A DNA stretch of 62,000 bases from NCBI GenBank assembly GCA_905221605.1, contig CAJNDS010000824.1, forward strand, positions 677,501 to 739,500, written 5' to 3'. Source of the DNA: Symbiodinium natans. Taxonomy: Eukaryota; Sar; Dinophyceae; Suessiales; Symbiodiniaceae. The position numbers and the translations under genes were made by a program. The notes beneath the pieces are model-generated. The model was not told the DNA's origin, ran no database searches, and saw only the letters and a list, made by a program, of their open reading frames with translations. Positions 37,639-49,435 of this stretch are shown here, one piece after another (within the stretch, counting starts at the first letter, position 1; the number at the start of each line of letters is the position of its first letter).

Positions 37639-40015
37639 ATGTCGGCGGGAGCCTCCACTCCACAGGAAGTGGAGCTTCCTCTGCGAGCCAGACTCTCTGT
37701 TCCCGAAGAGCCTGGGGAGCACCAGCAGAGGCTTATTACCAGCAGCCAGACTCTTCCGGCTTCCAGCCAGCAGCCACTACGGCCTCGCGCGAGCAGACGA
37801 TCGGTTCTTGCAGAGACGAGCAAGGACCTGGAGAAAAGCGCAGCCCCGAAGCATCAGCGTTGCAAAGTGGCTGTTGCCGCCTACACTGTGGCGCGCATCA
37901 CAGCCAGCGTGCTTCTGCTTCTGCAGGCACATTCGGCGTGTTATGAACGTTGCCTGCGTGACAGCGCTTGCGGTAAAGCTTTTCGTGAAGAAGTAATGTG
38001 CCCGCTAATTAGTGGAAGGATATTTGACTCCGTTGTGCGCCCTCTGGTGACTGGTCTAGGAATTTATGTTTTCCTTCAAAGGAGCGATCGCTTCTCTGCC
38101 AATGAACCGCTGCACACACGAGCTCGCTTTCTGGTCTTCTGCCTGGCATCGTTCCACTGCGATGCCTCTGTCGCTGTGACTTTGTTTCACCGCTCTGCAT
38201 TCCCAGCTTTGCTGTTGTTGTGGGAGCTCCTCTGCAACGCGATCCAGATGCAGATGACAAACCTAAAGCTGCATGCATTGGGCTTTCATATCACCGCAAG
38301 ACTTTGTGCGGCACTGATGCTTGTGGTGCTCGGCGCGATTGCCGTTGACCTTCCATTTTTCGTGTTCTCGAAACATACGTGGTTATCGCAGATGATGTGG
38401 CCCTCGTTTTTTTTTAGGCATATCTTGCACTGGCGCCGCCTTGCTCCTTCAATTCTGTGGCCTCTGCCATGCAGCCGTCCGATCGTTGTGTCTGGGATGG
38501 CACGACGCGGCAATCAAGGCTGGGGCGGCCTGCTTGTGCATCAACGCTGCCCTCTTGATCCCGGGACCTCTTCTTAGCGCTGCAGGCTTCTATTTCTTTG
38601 TGGCTCCGCTTGTTAGTCCTCTTGCAGGACGCCCTTGGATGCTGACTCTGGACATCAGCCTGCAAGTGCTGAACGTGCTGCTGCTGAGCGGCATGGTCGG
38701 CCCGCAGAGGTGGGCACGGCCGATGGAGGCCTTCCAGAAACTCGCGGAGTTTCACGGCTTCGGCTTATCATCCACGAAACGCATCACCTTCCCGGGGAAG
38801 GTGAACGCGGCAGCCCGCGACTGCATTGTGTCCTTCCCCGGGAAGTACAGCGAGGAGTGGGACGCCGCCGTGTCGGCCGCCGCAAGCTCTCAAAACGCCT
38901 TCTCCTTGGCCTGCGTGTTCCTGACGGACCGTGCCTCAGGTCTTGGCGAGCACTCGGAGGATCCCGATCATCCGGGGAGGTGCTGGTGCCATGCATTGTA
39001 CGGCAGCCTGCCGGCCTCCACGTACCTGAGCGTGGTGGACGTCCAGCAGCTGCGGCAGGAGCATGGGAACGACGAAACCGCCTACCAGCAGCAGCTGAGC
39101 TTCAAGAAATCCGACGCCGAGGCCATGGGGCAGCTGCTCCTCATCAAGGACCTAAAGGCGGAAATGGAGTGGAAGCAGGAGCTTTCCCAGGCGCTCAACG
39201 ACGCGGAGGCCCGGTGCCTGGCAAACCATGCCCGCGCCCCTTGGGGCTGCCGCTGGTTCGAGGAGCCTGGGGATGTCATCTGTTCCGGTCAGACTTGCAC
39301 TTGAAAAACAAGACCACAAAAGTCAGGAAGACCACTTGCTATGACAGATGTGCTGAAACATTTCTACATGTTGTGTAGAGTTGTAAACTGCCTGCTTGTG
39401 TTTTTCATTTCTGGTTTCGCAACTAACACTAATTCCTCGTTGTTTGTGTTACATGCGCGTGCTTTTGTGATGTGCCTCCGAGGAGTGGAGGAGGAACGTC
39501 AGCAAGGCCTCCGAGCTGGGTCAGAGCCTGCACGTCTTCTACTTCGAGGGCTGCAAGGGCCGAGGCAAGGTCGCCTGGGACCAGCTCTCTGACAAAGAGG
39601 CGCGGCCGCATTCCAAATACTTGAGGGGAGGGGAGGGGGGGGGAGGGGGGGAGGAGAGGTTTCTTATACGGATGGGACCCTACTAATACTTGAGGTGGGG
39701 GGGGGGGGGGGGGGGGGGGGAGGAGGAGAGGTGTCTTATACGGATATGGGTCCCTACATGGTAATCCTTCGGACACTATCCATGTGCTCGTGAAGCCCTA
39801 GCTCCGACTTCCCTCTGGTCCCGAAGGTGAGGGAGCAAGTGCGCGCTTGCAGTGGCCTGGGTGCCTCCCAGACGGCAGAAGTCGCCTACCTTCACCGATT
39901 GGGCCTGAGCTACGTGGAGCACGACATCACAGACTTCAAGGAGATGATGACTGGAAAGACTTCAGCAGCCACTTGGAGCTCGAGTCAGCCTTCCAACGCG
40001 CAGGTCCAGCCCTAG
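37639..40015 (+). CDS. Multi-pass membrane protein, family copy A (frameshifted)
   Basis: Paralogue of the gene at 53265-55514. Exons 37639-39274, 39483-39599 and 39827-40015. The N-terminus is polar (MSAGASTPQEVELPLR), followed by about eight hydrophobic segments and a soluble C-terminal part with AEFHGFGL, WCHALYGSLP, APWGCRWFEEPG and SYVEHDITDFKEMM. A run of nine T at 38407-38415 gives one base too many against copy C: the frame shifts from ...FVFSKHTWLSQ to ...CTGAALLLQFCGL. It is therefore either a young pseudogene or an assembly/sequencing error in a homopolymer. Intron 2 holds duplicated G-rich sequence. Function unknown. Confidence 0.7.
39603..39770 (+). repeat. Duplicated G-rich block in intron of copy A
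   Basis: AATACTTGAGGGG plus a G tract plus GAGGAGAGGTTTCTTATACGG occurs twice in tandem (about 39619-39680 and 39684-39750), each ending near GGGACCCTACT/GGGTCCCTACA. Confidence 0.85.
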
Positions 40016-40199
40016 ACCTGTCATCTTCTTTCACAGGTCTTCCGCCATGCAGTGGCCCCGCAGCAGCGTGCTCCCACTCAACAGCCCAACGGCCTAACGC
40101 AAGAAATCGGAACCTCAGCCTGGAGGCCCCAAGCGGTTGAAGTTGTTCTCCTGGTGTATGCCCAATGTAGCGGCTACGCAGTGCTGTTGCCTTCAGTCT

Positions 40200-41060
40200 T
40201 GCTAATGTTGGACTGACTTTAAATAAGGAGGGTCCATAATCACAAGTTTCGAAAATCTATTCTGCAAACCGAGTTTGTTCAGGGTACTGTCTATTATCAC
40301 ATGTTTTTTCAGGACTTTTTTTTGAGGGTTTGTGTTTTGGGTTAAGGGCTTACGCGGTAAGGCTTGAGGCCCAGGAATCTTAAAGAGCCAGAGCGCGGAG
40401 AATCCAGAAATCTAAGCCCGGCTAGTTTCCATATGGAATTTCATTCCGAAACGAGGCCCCAAACACATTTTGTGATAAGTAGTCCACGGGCCGGTCAGAC
40501 TGTCTTTAGCAAGTTTGTCTGGCTACCCTCCATAATACCAAGTTTTTTTCGGATGACTTTTGTTGAAGGGTTTGTGTTTAGGGTTAAGGGCTTACGCAGT
40601 AAGGCTTGAGGCCCTGAGGCCTTGGGCTCCAGGAATCTTAAAGGCTGGAAAGTTTCAGGCCTTGGCGGTTCCCCCCCTTCCCCAATTTGTTTGGGGGGGG
40701 GGGGGGGGGGGTCCCGCCCATTCGTTTATAGAGGGTCCAAATTTGTTTGGGGCGGGGGGGGGGGGGGGGGGGGGGGGTGGGGTGGGGGGGGGGGGGGGGG
40801 GGAAATCCTAAAGACAGTGCAACATTAAGTGTTCCGCTGTTGCCCCGAGCCCTCTGGTGCCTGGCATTCAATCTGAGAGCCCATACAAGCCTTGCAGCTC
40901 CCTTTCGCAGCACGAAGCCCTGAAAGCCCTGAGAACTCCAAGCCCTTGAACCCAAAACCCGGTTGCAATCCCTCAACCCCCCAAGGCCCTCAAAAGCCCC
41001 CAAAACCCTCGAGCTCCAAAGCCTTTTAGCATCTTATAAGGACTTATCGAGCCCGGAAGC
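40200..41060. other. Repeat region downstream of copy A
   Basis: Two related stretches (about 40240-40390 and 40490-40630: AAGTTT...TTTTTTTGAGGGTTTGTGTTT...TTACGC(G/A)GTAAGGCTTGAGGCCC) and long G tracts at 40693-40712 and 40755-40801. No gene supported. Confidence 0.55.
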
Positions 41061-41071
41061 CCCAAGTGCAG

Positions 41072-41138
41072 GGCGTCGAGAGCTGTGCAGCAGAAGCGCA
41101 ACGCATCTCCGATGTTCTGGTGCCTGCAGTTGCAGAGT
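41072..41138 (+). CDS. Exon paralogous to 55850-55933
   Basis: After GTGCAG it reads GVESCAAEAQRISDVLVPAV then AEL. The same CAAEAQR(I/L)SD segment appears downstream of copy C, so it is probably a 3' exon, or a linked neighbour, of the duplicated membrane-protein gene. Confidence 0.45.
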
Positions 41139-41899
41139 TAGGGAGGGGGGGGGGGTTGTTTCGGGGCTTAGGGCTTCAGTGGGCTTAATCAGGGCTTAGG
41201 GTTGTAAGGAGCCCCGGGCCCTTGACCCTAAACAGTTGTGGGGGTTTGCATTGCAGGTTTTTTGGGGTTTCTGGGCCAGGGCTGCAAGCTGCAAGCTTGG
41301 TACCGTTTTTGTTTGAGGGTTCAGGGTTTATAAAGCTTAGGGCTGTGTGTTTCTGAGATGTTCTTCGGCTGTGCGGGGCTTAGTGGCGTTTGTGTTCATA
41401 AGGCTTGAGATGCCGAGGTTGGCGTTAAGGCTGCATTCAGCTCACACACACCCCGGGGCTTAGCCCAATTGAAGCGTCCAAAAGCAGCAAATATCAACAA
41501 ACCCCTAAACTGCCAAATGCCAAAGGGCCCTGAACCGTTAAACCCTAAAGCCCCATATCAGCCAGTACATGCCCCGAAGCTGCCGGAACCTGAAGTCTCA
41601 TTGCCATAAGCTGCGCGTTGTTCTAAAGCCCAAGCTCTACTGCAACATAGTGTTACAACAGCTGAGGCTACCGTAAGTACCACTTGATAGGCCTAAACCC
41701 AAATCCTAAACCCTAAAGGTACCTCGTTGGGGCAGTTGGCATCTTGGAGACTTGCAAGGGGTTGGGTATCTAGGTTGGGTTTGAGGTTTGGGGCGTTCAC
41801 GAGGGCGCCGCTGCGCTGCACGAGTGAGAGTCTTGAGGTTGTGTCTTTAAGCACTTTAAAGTACATTACGAAACATTCACGATCAGTTGGACGGTCTTA

Positions 41900-44333
41900 A
41901 TGTCTTATCTAGTATTTATACCAACAGCTATGGCTAGTGTGATGCGATGCGCCCTGGCTGTCGTCGCTGGACTCGCTCTCCTCTGGCTAAGATCCTGGCC
42001 GGCGATCGCCCCAGGCCTCCAGGTCAGAAAGCTTCAGAAGTCACTGCCGAAGGCCGCCGAAAGTCCCGGCCAGTACCCAGTGCCGAACATGTTCGAAGGC
42101 TTGAGCTGCTCCGGACACTGGGAGACCCTCGTCCCAACGAGATGGGTGGTGAGCTTCGGTCTGGCTGTTGGTGCGTACGCTGGAATGGCGCTCTCCCTCC
42201 ATTTCGCGTTCTACTTGTGCTGCACGCCGCAGGATCTCGCAGGCCGATGGGCCCCTTGGCTGCTGACCTGGGTGGTGCCGGCCTTCGTCGCGCTGCCGGC
42301 TGCCGTGATGGGCTCCGGGGCGGCAACGGCGCTCTTGGGGAGAATCGTGCCCCACTTGCGCGGGATGCTGCACGTGTCGCTGCCCCGTCACTGGCAGCGG
42401 TTGATGCAATGCCATGTCCAATGGGTGGCCATGCCAGGGGCAATTCTGCCAGATGCCTGTGGTGCGCACCTGACCGAAAGCGAGCAAAGGACACGCTTGC
42501 AGTATTACCTCTCGGTGATATTTTTCGGAATCCTAGCCAGCTTCCTGACCGCAATGCTCCTCACGGCACTGGGGCGAGGCATCAGATGGATCCAGGATGG
42601 GGTGCGTCACCGGGGCGTGCAGAGAGACGCTGCTCCCGCACCGGCTTACGCGAAATTGCAGTCAGTCCGCACAAGCCACGCAACCAAAGAGGGTGAAACT
42701 GAAACCGAAGAGGGCACGGAGCCGCAGACGAGGCTTCAAGTGGTCGGTTTCCATGTGCTGTGCGCGGCCCTTGCGGTTTGGGCAGGGGCGACGGGACATG
42801 TGCAGATTCGAAGCGGGCTCTGTTGGGAAATTTGGACTGGCTGGATGTTCTTCATGCTCAACATCTCCATGTTGCAGAGCCTATACTTCGCGGTTGCCCT
42901 GCCTACAGAGGCCCGGGTCCCTTGGTTCGGGCCGGAAGTCGTGATGCCCGTCCTCCCCGTCCTTGGTGAGCAGCTGGACTCCTTCAAGGACTGGATCTTC
43001 GTGGGCTTGGCCCTGTCGCAGAGGAGCCTTGGTGTTCATGTTGGTAGGTCTTGGTTTCTGTGGGGCTGCCATGTAGTGCCACGTAGGTGTTGGGCCACCC
43101 ATCTGGAATGATGCAGCGAAGTCGCATGACGTGGTATAGGCATAGGTTGGATGCTTGTCCCGGAGGACCTGGCCTGCCGGCATCATGGCCGTTGTGGCCG
43201 TCTGCATTCTCTTCCTCTCCAACGCATACATGTGGAGGCACTACCCCAAAGAGCTTGCCACAGGACTCTTTCCAGCCCGTGCAGCAGCGCTCAGAGCGTG
43301 GTTCCGGCACCCTCGCGAAAGCATACTCTCACAGCAGACCTCGCCCGGGAAGCTTGCAGTGGCCATCTCTGAAGACATCCCCCAAGCGGTGCTGCAGTCC
43401 CTCTTCGTGCTGACGGAAGGGGGCTCACTTACGCAGTCGGTCTTCATCGCCATCGCTGTGCTGAAGGCGTCGCTGTGCATTGTGCTACGCTCGGCAGTAT
43501 TGCAGCGCGAAGGGCGCTTCGGGGACTCCTACCAGGCGGAGGTGATGTACTACCGCTTGAAGTGCACTGTTTGCGGCGCTGTGCTGGGTAGCCGTAGCAG
43601 TTCTGCTTTGGATGCTCGGTGCAGGCTCGCAGATTCGCTGAGCGACCTGGGGCTGAATGATGAAGCACTGGAGGTGTGGAGAGAGGTGCTGGCTGCTCAG
43701 CAGCAAACCCTGGGGCCCACTCACCCTGACACTCTGTGGACTCAGCGCAACCTCGCTGTTTCACTGAGAGAGCTCGGGCGGCATGCTGAAGCCCTGGATG
43801 TGCTGACGAAGGTGCTGGAGGTTCAGCAGCAAAAACTGGGGTCCACTCACCCTCATACTCTCAAGACTCAGAACAGTGTCGCTGTTTCAATGCGCGAACT
43901 GGGGCGGCATGCTGAAGCCTTGGACATAGAGAAAGAGGTTCTGGCTGCTCAGCAGCAGGTCCTGGGGCCCAATCACCCTGATGTTTTGTGGACTCAGGGC
44001 AACCTAGCTGTTTCACTGAGCAAACTTGGGCAGCATGCTGAAGCCCTGGATGTGCTGACAGAGGTGCTGGCTCATCGGCAGCAAACCCTCGGGCCCACTC
44101 ACCCTGACACTCTGTGGATTCAGGGCAAGCAAGCCGTTTTACTGAAAGCGCTTGGGCGGCATGCTGAAGCCCTGAATGTGCACAGAGAGGTGCTGGCTGC
44201 TCAGCAGCAGGTTTTGGGGCCCACTCACCCTGACACTCTGGAAGCTCAGCGCAACCTCGCTGACTTACTGAGGGAGCTCGGGCGGCATGCCGAGGCCGAT
44301 GCATTGAGATCTGAGGACAGCCCTGCGAAATAA
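41900..44333 (+). CDS. Multi-pass membrane protein with C-terminal TPR array
   Basis: Two exons, 41900-43047 and 43166-44333, join in phase (GGTAG|GTC ... GGAG|GAC) to about 771 aa. Hydrophobic segments lie near residues 15-32, 82-108, 117-147, 202-225, 281-300 and 311-334, with two more in exon 2 (IMAVVAVCILFLSNAYMW and SVFIAIAVLKASLCIVL, preceded by ISEDIPQAVLQ). The C-terminal 240 residues are five TPRs of 42 residues with the GPTHPDTLxxQxNLAxxLxELGRHAEAL pattern of kinesin-light-chain-type TPRs, which bind protein partners. An acidic linker sits near residues 258-275. The TPRs probably face the cytosol. No enzyme domain seen. Confidence 0.75.
43614..44320 (+). repeat. 126-bp tandem repeats coding TPRs
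   Basis: Five to six units, each with GGGCCCACTCACCCTGA...CATGCTGAAGCCCTGGA. DNA identity between units is high, indicating recent expansion or homogenisation. Confidence 0.85.
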
Positions 44334-44780
44334 CTGTGGCGTGATCCGGTGTGCTCACCTGGGGTCCTTTCACACTGCTCACTTCGTACGATTCCCTTGC
44401 CAATCTGCGCTCAGCCGTGTTTCGGGACCGAAAAGCGAGCTCGTATTGGCTCCAAAGTGCTCATCTTCAGGGTGTACGGTTTATGGCCTGTGAGGGATCT
44501 CAAGGGCATAGGTCTCAGGGTCTGTAGGGATCTGAAGGGTGCAGGGTGTAGAGCTTCAAAGGGGCCAGAGGAAACGAAGCTCTCAAGGCGCCACGAAGCG
44601 CGCCCACCTGGACACCTAGACTCTGCAGAATCATGCTAGCCTGAATCTTCAGGGGTTCACGGACGGGTAGTTTAGGGTTTCATGTATCCGTAGATTTCCC
44701 TGCCTGAAGCTTCTTCCTTCCGATTCCGGGCTTCGCCAGCTCAAGGAACTCAAATGCCGCTGATCCTAGCCCAAGACCCG

Positions 44781-45110
44781 AATAAACCCTATAAACCCTA
44801 TATAAACCCTATATAAACCCTACAAACCCTAAACCCAAGACCGACGAAGCCCCCATATAGGGAGCCAAGTCAATTCGAGACCCTGGGCTCGAACTGAATC
44901 CTAGACCTTTAGACCCCTGAAGCGCTTTAAGAAGCCCTAAACCCGACCCCAAAAACCCCAAACCCCAAACCCCAAACCCCAAACCCTAAACCCTAAAGCC
45001 TAAACCCTATGAACCCTAAACCCTAAACCCTACGAACCCTGAACACGTGAACCCTAAACCCTCGACCCTAAACCCTAAACCCTACGCCCTACGAACCCTG
45101 AACACTTGGA
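44781..45110 (-). repeat. CCCTATATAAA and CCCTAAA arrays
   Basis: ACCCTATATAAACCC units, then CCCTAAA mixed with CCCCAAA, CCCTACGAA and CCCTGAA variants. No exon seen. Confidence 0.85.
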
Positions 45111-45543
45111 CCCTGAGCTCCAGGCCCAAAGCGCAGGGAAATCCCAAATGTCCCATCCTAAGCCCCTAAATCCTGAACCCTATAACCTTATAAACCCTAT
45201 ACCCGAACCTAAGCCCCGAACTTTCCATCCAAAAGCCCAAACCGTCGGCTGAAGCGCTGAGCAGCTGACACCCCGGTTTAGGGTTTAGAATTTGGTGTTG
45301 AGAGTTGAGGTTAGGGTTTAGGGATGCAAGGGTTGTGATGGGGTTGAGGTTATTTGGGTTTTGCGAGCTAGGTCCCATTCCTGCCGTACTCGGAGCTTCG
45401 TCTGGCAGGGGCCACGGGGGAAACCTGAACCTTAAACCATAAACCTGCAACCTTGAAAATTAAACCGCTAAAGCCCTCAACCCAATAAGCCTGATAAATC
45501 CAAAACCCTTCCGGCCGGTGCAGCGTGCCACCTGTCTAAACCC

Positions 45544-46270
45544 CTAATCTCCTAGCCAGCCCCGGCAGGTTCTCGAGTGACCTGACTGAGTGGCCTGCAG
45601 AGCTTGGGTCCACGCTGCAGATTGTACATAGACCCCATGGGTTCGCGGGCTCGGATCCGGCCGCAGAGCCCAAAGCCTAAGTAAAGAATTTCCCTCAGAA
45701 CGACACGTTACCTAAAGAAGTGGTCAACGAAATAAAATACCCTAACGTGAGGGCACACAGTTCCTTTTGTAGTCTGAGAGGTGACTCTAGGTGAGCCCTA
45801 TAACCCTGAACAAGCTGTATAGTTGCCTTGGCTTTAGAAGTTGGGCCACCCCCAAGGTCAAGGTCCACAGTGCAGGGCGCAGCTTTCATACAGAACCTTG
45901 AAGCCCTGAAACCCCTGAACCCCTAAGACCCTAACCCCTATGTAAACCTTGTATATCCCCCAAAGCCCTGAAACCCCTCCAGGAGCAGTTTCCGCATAGC
46001 CTCTGCCGGATCTTTGCAAGGGCGGCCTCGTAGGAAACCCTAAGGGTCCATGACCCATCGCCCCCGCGAGGAATCATCTCACCGTTTTATTTTTCTTTAA
46101 CACATAGAAATTATAAAGACATTCTTGAGTGAGTTCGAAGGGGAGGAAAGGCACCTCTTATACTTGGGGGCCCCTTCCGGTGGACCCTTTGGGACAGAGC
46201 TCGGTTGACACTGCCGCCACACATCGAGCTTCAGGTGTGTGGGGTGTGCCTTGAGTTTGGGGCTTGGTGG
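45544..46270 (+). repeat. Segmental repeat, unit B leader
   Basis: Homologous to units A and C. It shows TTGTACATAGACCCC with no telomeric array and TTTTATTTTTCTTTAACAC with no F2 element, i.e. the empty-site forms of two insertions in unit C. Confidence 0.85.
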
Positions 46271-47196
46271 TTAGGGCTCAGGGCCTTTTAGGGATGTCGA
46301 CGAGGGATCTGAATCCTCAACCAACCCAAGTGAGTCGTAACATATCTTCACCCAGGAACCACAACACTGAAGCCTAAACTGCCTAAACCTGCATTGCATG
46401 GTGTATAAGCCCTGCTAGACCTCCAACTCAGGCATGCTGGAATCCTGCATCTAATCCGGGTTCGAGTCTGGGTTCTCCTCCATGAGAATGGGTACCCTGT
46501 GCGTCCAGGTCAAGCCCTTTGGAAGCCCTGAACCCTGAACCCTAAACCCTAAACCCTCAACCCTCCAATGGTCACGCCTTGGAGGGAGTGACTGGAGAGG
46601 CCAGCACTTAGGGGCTATAAGCAGGAGACTCCAAAAAGGTGGAACATCCTGCTCCCTAGACCCCAAAAGGTATACTAGAGGGAATTCCAGCTCTAACCAT
46701 CCGGTTCCAACTTTCTGGAGTTTACTGCAGGGCGAAGGGCGCTACAAGTCAACTACCAGTGCCGCCGATGAAAGACTCGCAGCCTGGCTCATGGTGGCAC
46801 AACAACACACGGGCCATTGCAAGTATTATGGCCTTGTGAGGCGCCGTAAATATGAGGACCGTAAATATATCAGGCCCCGGAAACATAATGATAAAAATAG
46901 AATAGTAGTGATGTAAGCTAAGGATAATGGTCAGCGCCCAGTCTATGCAGCCCTCTGCCGCAAACTGATTCTGTATCACGCCTCGGCTCTCCTTGGATGA
47001 GCCTCCTCAAGGAGACCTTGCCACAATGAATCCCAAGGTGACTGCATTGTCGTTTGGTATAGGGTTCCCTGGGGCCCGCCCCGACCCTGAGCCCTATGCC
47101 TTCTAAGACCACTCTAACTCGGAATCCCTTTAACCCCTCAACGCTAAACCCTAAAAAGCCGAAACCCCAAGCTTTCTGGACTTTGCATCTCTCCAC

Positions 47197-47265
47197 ATGC
47201 GCCGTGCTGTGCTGGCACTGGGCTGGTGCTGGAGCTGTGCTGCTCCGGTGCCCAAGCAGTTCGGT
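47197..47265 (+). pseudogene. Signal-peptide-like relic exon, unit B
   Basis: ATGCGCCGTGCTGTGCTGGC gives MRRAVLA, then shifts frame against A and C (GCACTGGGCTGGTGCTGGAG). It is followed by a TTTAGGG array (47260-47330). Confidence 0.4.
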
Positions 47266-47710
47266 TTAGGGTTTAGGGTTTCGGGTTTAGGTTTTAGGGT
47301 TTTGGGTTTCGGGTGTAATTAGGGATTAGGGTTTTGTAGGGACATGGGGGATTGTCGTTGAAATGGCCTTGTGAGCGCGGAAGCGATAGAGCCAGGACTC
47401 TTTTGCTCAGTAGAGTTTGGGGGCCACAGGTTGGGGGTTTTCGGCTCTTCGCGGGCAGCACCGTGTGCAGAGCCAGAGTGCTCAGTTTAGGGTTTTTTTA
47501 GGGTTTATAGGGTTTAGGGTTCACGGATGTGCAACTCGGGCATTGGTCCGCAGCCCAAAGCGTAGGGGCGTAAGTGCTACATGGGCTGCAGGTAAGTCCG
47601 CGGTTTCTGTGAGGCGCCATTCCTTGCCAGCCTTTTTCGGCTCTCCCGAGTTCCGAGCATTTCTGCCTCCACAGCCGAGTGTCCCACGCAGCGGGCAACG
47701 TCTGTGTGGG

Positions 47711-48749
47711 ATGGGTTCAATGGCAGCCAGTGCCTTGGCGTGGCTCCTTGTGGCAGTGGCGATCACCGGAAGGGGCGAGGACCTGCAGTGCTGCAGCCCT
47801 GAAGCCGTTGCTGTGGTGATAGTTTCGAGGGGGTTTCAGGGTTTGTTTAGGTTTGAGGGTTTTAGGGTTCAGTGTCTTCATGTACTGTCACTTGTCCTGG
47901 AGTGGGTCATGGATGCATGCCGTTTGTTGCTTCGCGACTCGGCGGAGAGGACATTGGCAGCGCGATGGCGGTTGATGATGCCTGCAACTCGACGGGTGAC
48001 TGCAGCTTGGAGTTCTTGCAAATCAAGGGCACGAAGGCCAGTTTTGATCATGACTCCTCTCCCACATGGGGCGGGGGGGGGGCCTTCCGAAATGAGGTGT
48101 ACCTTATTGGGGTCCCTTATCATAAGGGAATCCTATTATCTGGGAACTCTTGCAAATTCCCTTATTGTCGTAAACCTCCCGCATGTGCTGAGAAGGCTGG
48201 TAATCGTCAGTGTGACCTGAACGGCAGCAGGAGTCCCTCGAGGCCTCCGAGGACCTCGGTAAAGCCATGGATGAAGACTGGGGCCAAATCTCCGATGCGG
48301 CCAACTGTTTTTCTTCCAGGCGACGGCGCGGGTTCTGCAACACCGGCAACGGTGGGGCCAAAGATGAGCTTCTCTGCAAGTACGAGACGGTGAAGTTCGG
48401 GAAGGAGTTCTCAATCGAGGACCTGGGCGAACTTCTCGGCGCGGCGGTTGCAGACATCCTGGGTGGTGGAGGCTCCTTCACGCTCGCCCTCATCGAGATG
48501 TGGATCGACGAGATCCTCATGAAGTTTGGCCTCGCCATCAGCACGGATGACGTGAAGTGGCTTGTGAACCACATCGGATCCCCCAAGACGCTTGCCGGTG
48601 TGTACATCAAGCTCGACTTCTTGACCCTTAAGCACTGGCTGGTCTGCGTCAAAGAGACCTGCACGAAGACCAAGGGCCCGAACTCGCATCTGCTCTACCT
48701 GGCCATCGGCAAGAGAGAGCCTGGCTGCGGCGGCTCCGCCGCATCCTGA
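47711..48749 (+). CDS. Predicted secreted protein, unknown function
   Basis: Exon 1 begins MGSMAASALAWLLVAVAITG, a good signal peptide. Exon 2 (about 47895-48040, different frame) reads SRLGGEDIGSAMAVDDACNS then TGDCSLEFLQIKG, with the CSLxxLQ motif I associate with secreted dinoflagellate proteins. Exon 3 (about 48228-48749) reads QESLEASEDLGKAMDEDWGQ, FCNTGNGGAKDELLCKYETV, a Gly-rich helix segment (AAVADILGGGGSF), WLVNHIGSPKTLAGVYIKLD, then GGSAAS and TGA. Several Cys suggest disulphides. Exon 1/2 borders are uncertain because a degenerate TTTAGGG tract (47825-47870) fills the intron. The gene sits where units A and C carry the membrane-protein body. Confidence 0.55.
48085..48176. mobile_element. 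F3 element inside an intron of the secreted-protein gene
   Basis: TTCCGAAATGAGGTGTACCT, then GTCCCTTATCATAAGGGAAT, matching 16268-16365. It lies between exons 2 and 3 (intron about 48041-48227). Confidence 0.65.
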
Positions 48750-49435
48750 GCCTGGAAAACCAAGCCCGGGCCCCTTGGGGCTGCCGCTGGTTTGAGGAGC
48801 CTGGGATGACATCTGTTCTGGTGAGTTTTCGTTATAGGTTGCCAGGACACCCCGAAGACAACAGTTTGCGAAATACTAGAGCCATTATTCTTGTAAGTGC
48901 TCGAGCTATATCGCTTGGTGCATTTTGCATACGGGTTCTCCTGCGATGCGGTTCCCAGGAGTGGAGGAAGAACGTCAGCAAGGCCTCCGAGCTCGGTCAG
49001 AGGCGGCACGTCTTCTACTTCCAGGGGCGCAAAGGCCAAGGAAAGGTTGCCTGGAACCAGCTCCCAGACGAAGAGGCGGCCGCAGTTCTTAACACGGGGG
49101 TGGGGGGGGGGAGGGGTGGGGTCCTTATATATAGATTCGGCGCAGGTATTCCTGAGCACTACGCGGGTACTCCTCCGGTGTATTGATCTTAAGGCTCGAG
49201 CGCCCACCGGACCCTCTTCTAAATCTGGCTGCCCTTTGTCCCGAAGGTGAGGGAGCAAGTGCGCGCTTGCAGTGGCCTGGGGGCCTCGCAGACGGCAGAA
49301 GTCGCCTACCTGCACAGGTTGGGCTTGAGCTACGTGGAGCACGACATCACAGACTTCAAGGAGATGATGACTGCCAAGAGTTCAGCAGCCAGTTGGAGTT
49401 CGAGTCAGCCTTCCAACGCGCAGGTCCAGCCCTAG
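48749..49435 (+). pseudogene. 3' fragment of the membrane-protein family, unit B
   Basis: Begins immediately after the stop of the secreted-protein gene: SLENQARAPWGCRWFEEPG, matching residues about 538-557 of copy C, with one G deleted before the donor (CCTGGGATGACATC). Then come exon 48959-49075 (EWRKNVSKASELGQRRHVFY) and exon 49247-49435 (VREQVRACSGLGASQTAEVA...). The upstream two thirds are missing. It may be dead, or read as a 3' extension by another splice form. Confidence 0.65.

Noticed and set aside
37590-39300. Several long minus-strand frames overlapping the membrane-protein gene
   Set aside because: They are shadows: the + frame is conserved in copy C with silent differences, whereas the minus frames change freely.
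42024-43310. Minus-strand frames up to 176 codons over the TPR gene
   Set aside because: High GC keeps the opposite strand open; composition is Arg/Ala/Ser-rich and does not match any plausible protein.
48104-48673. 189-codon minus-strand frame
   Set aside because: It spans an intron with an F3 element and overlaps a better + strand exon.
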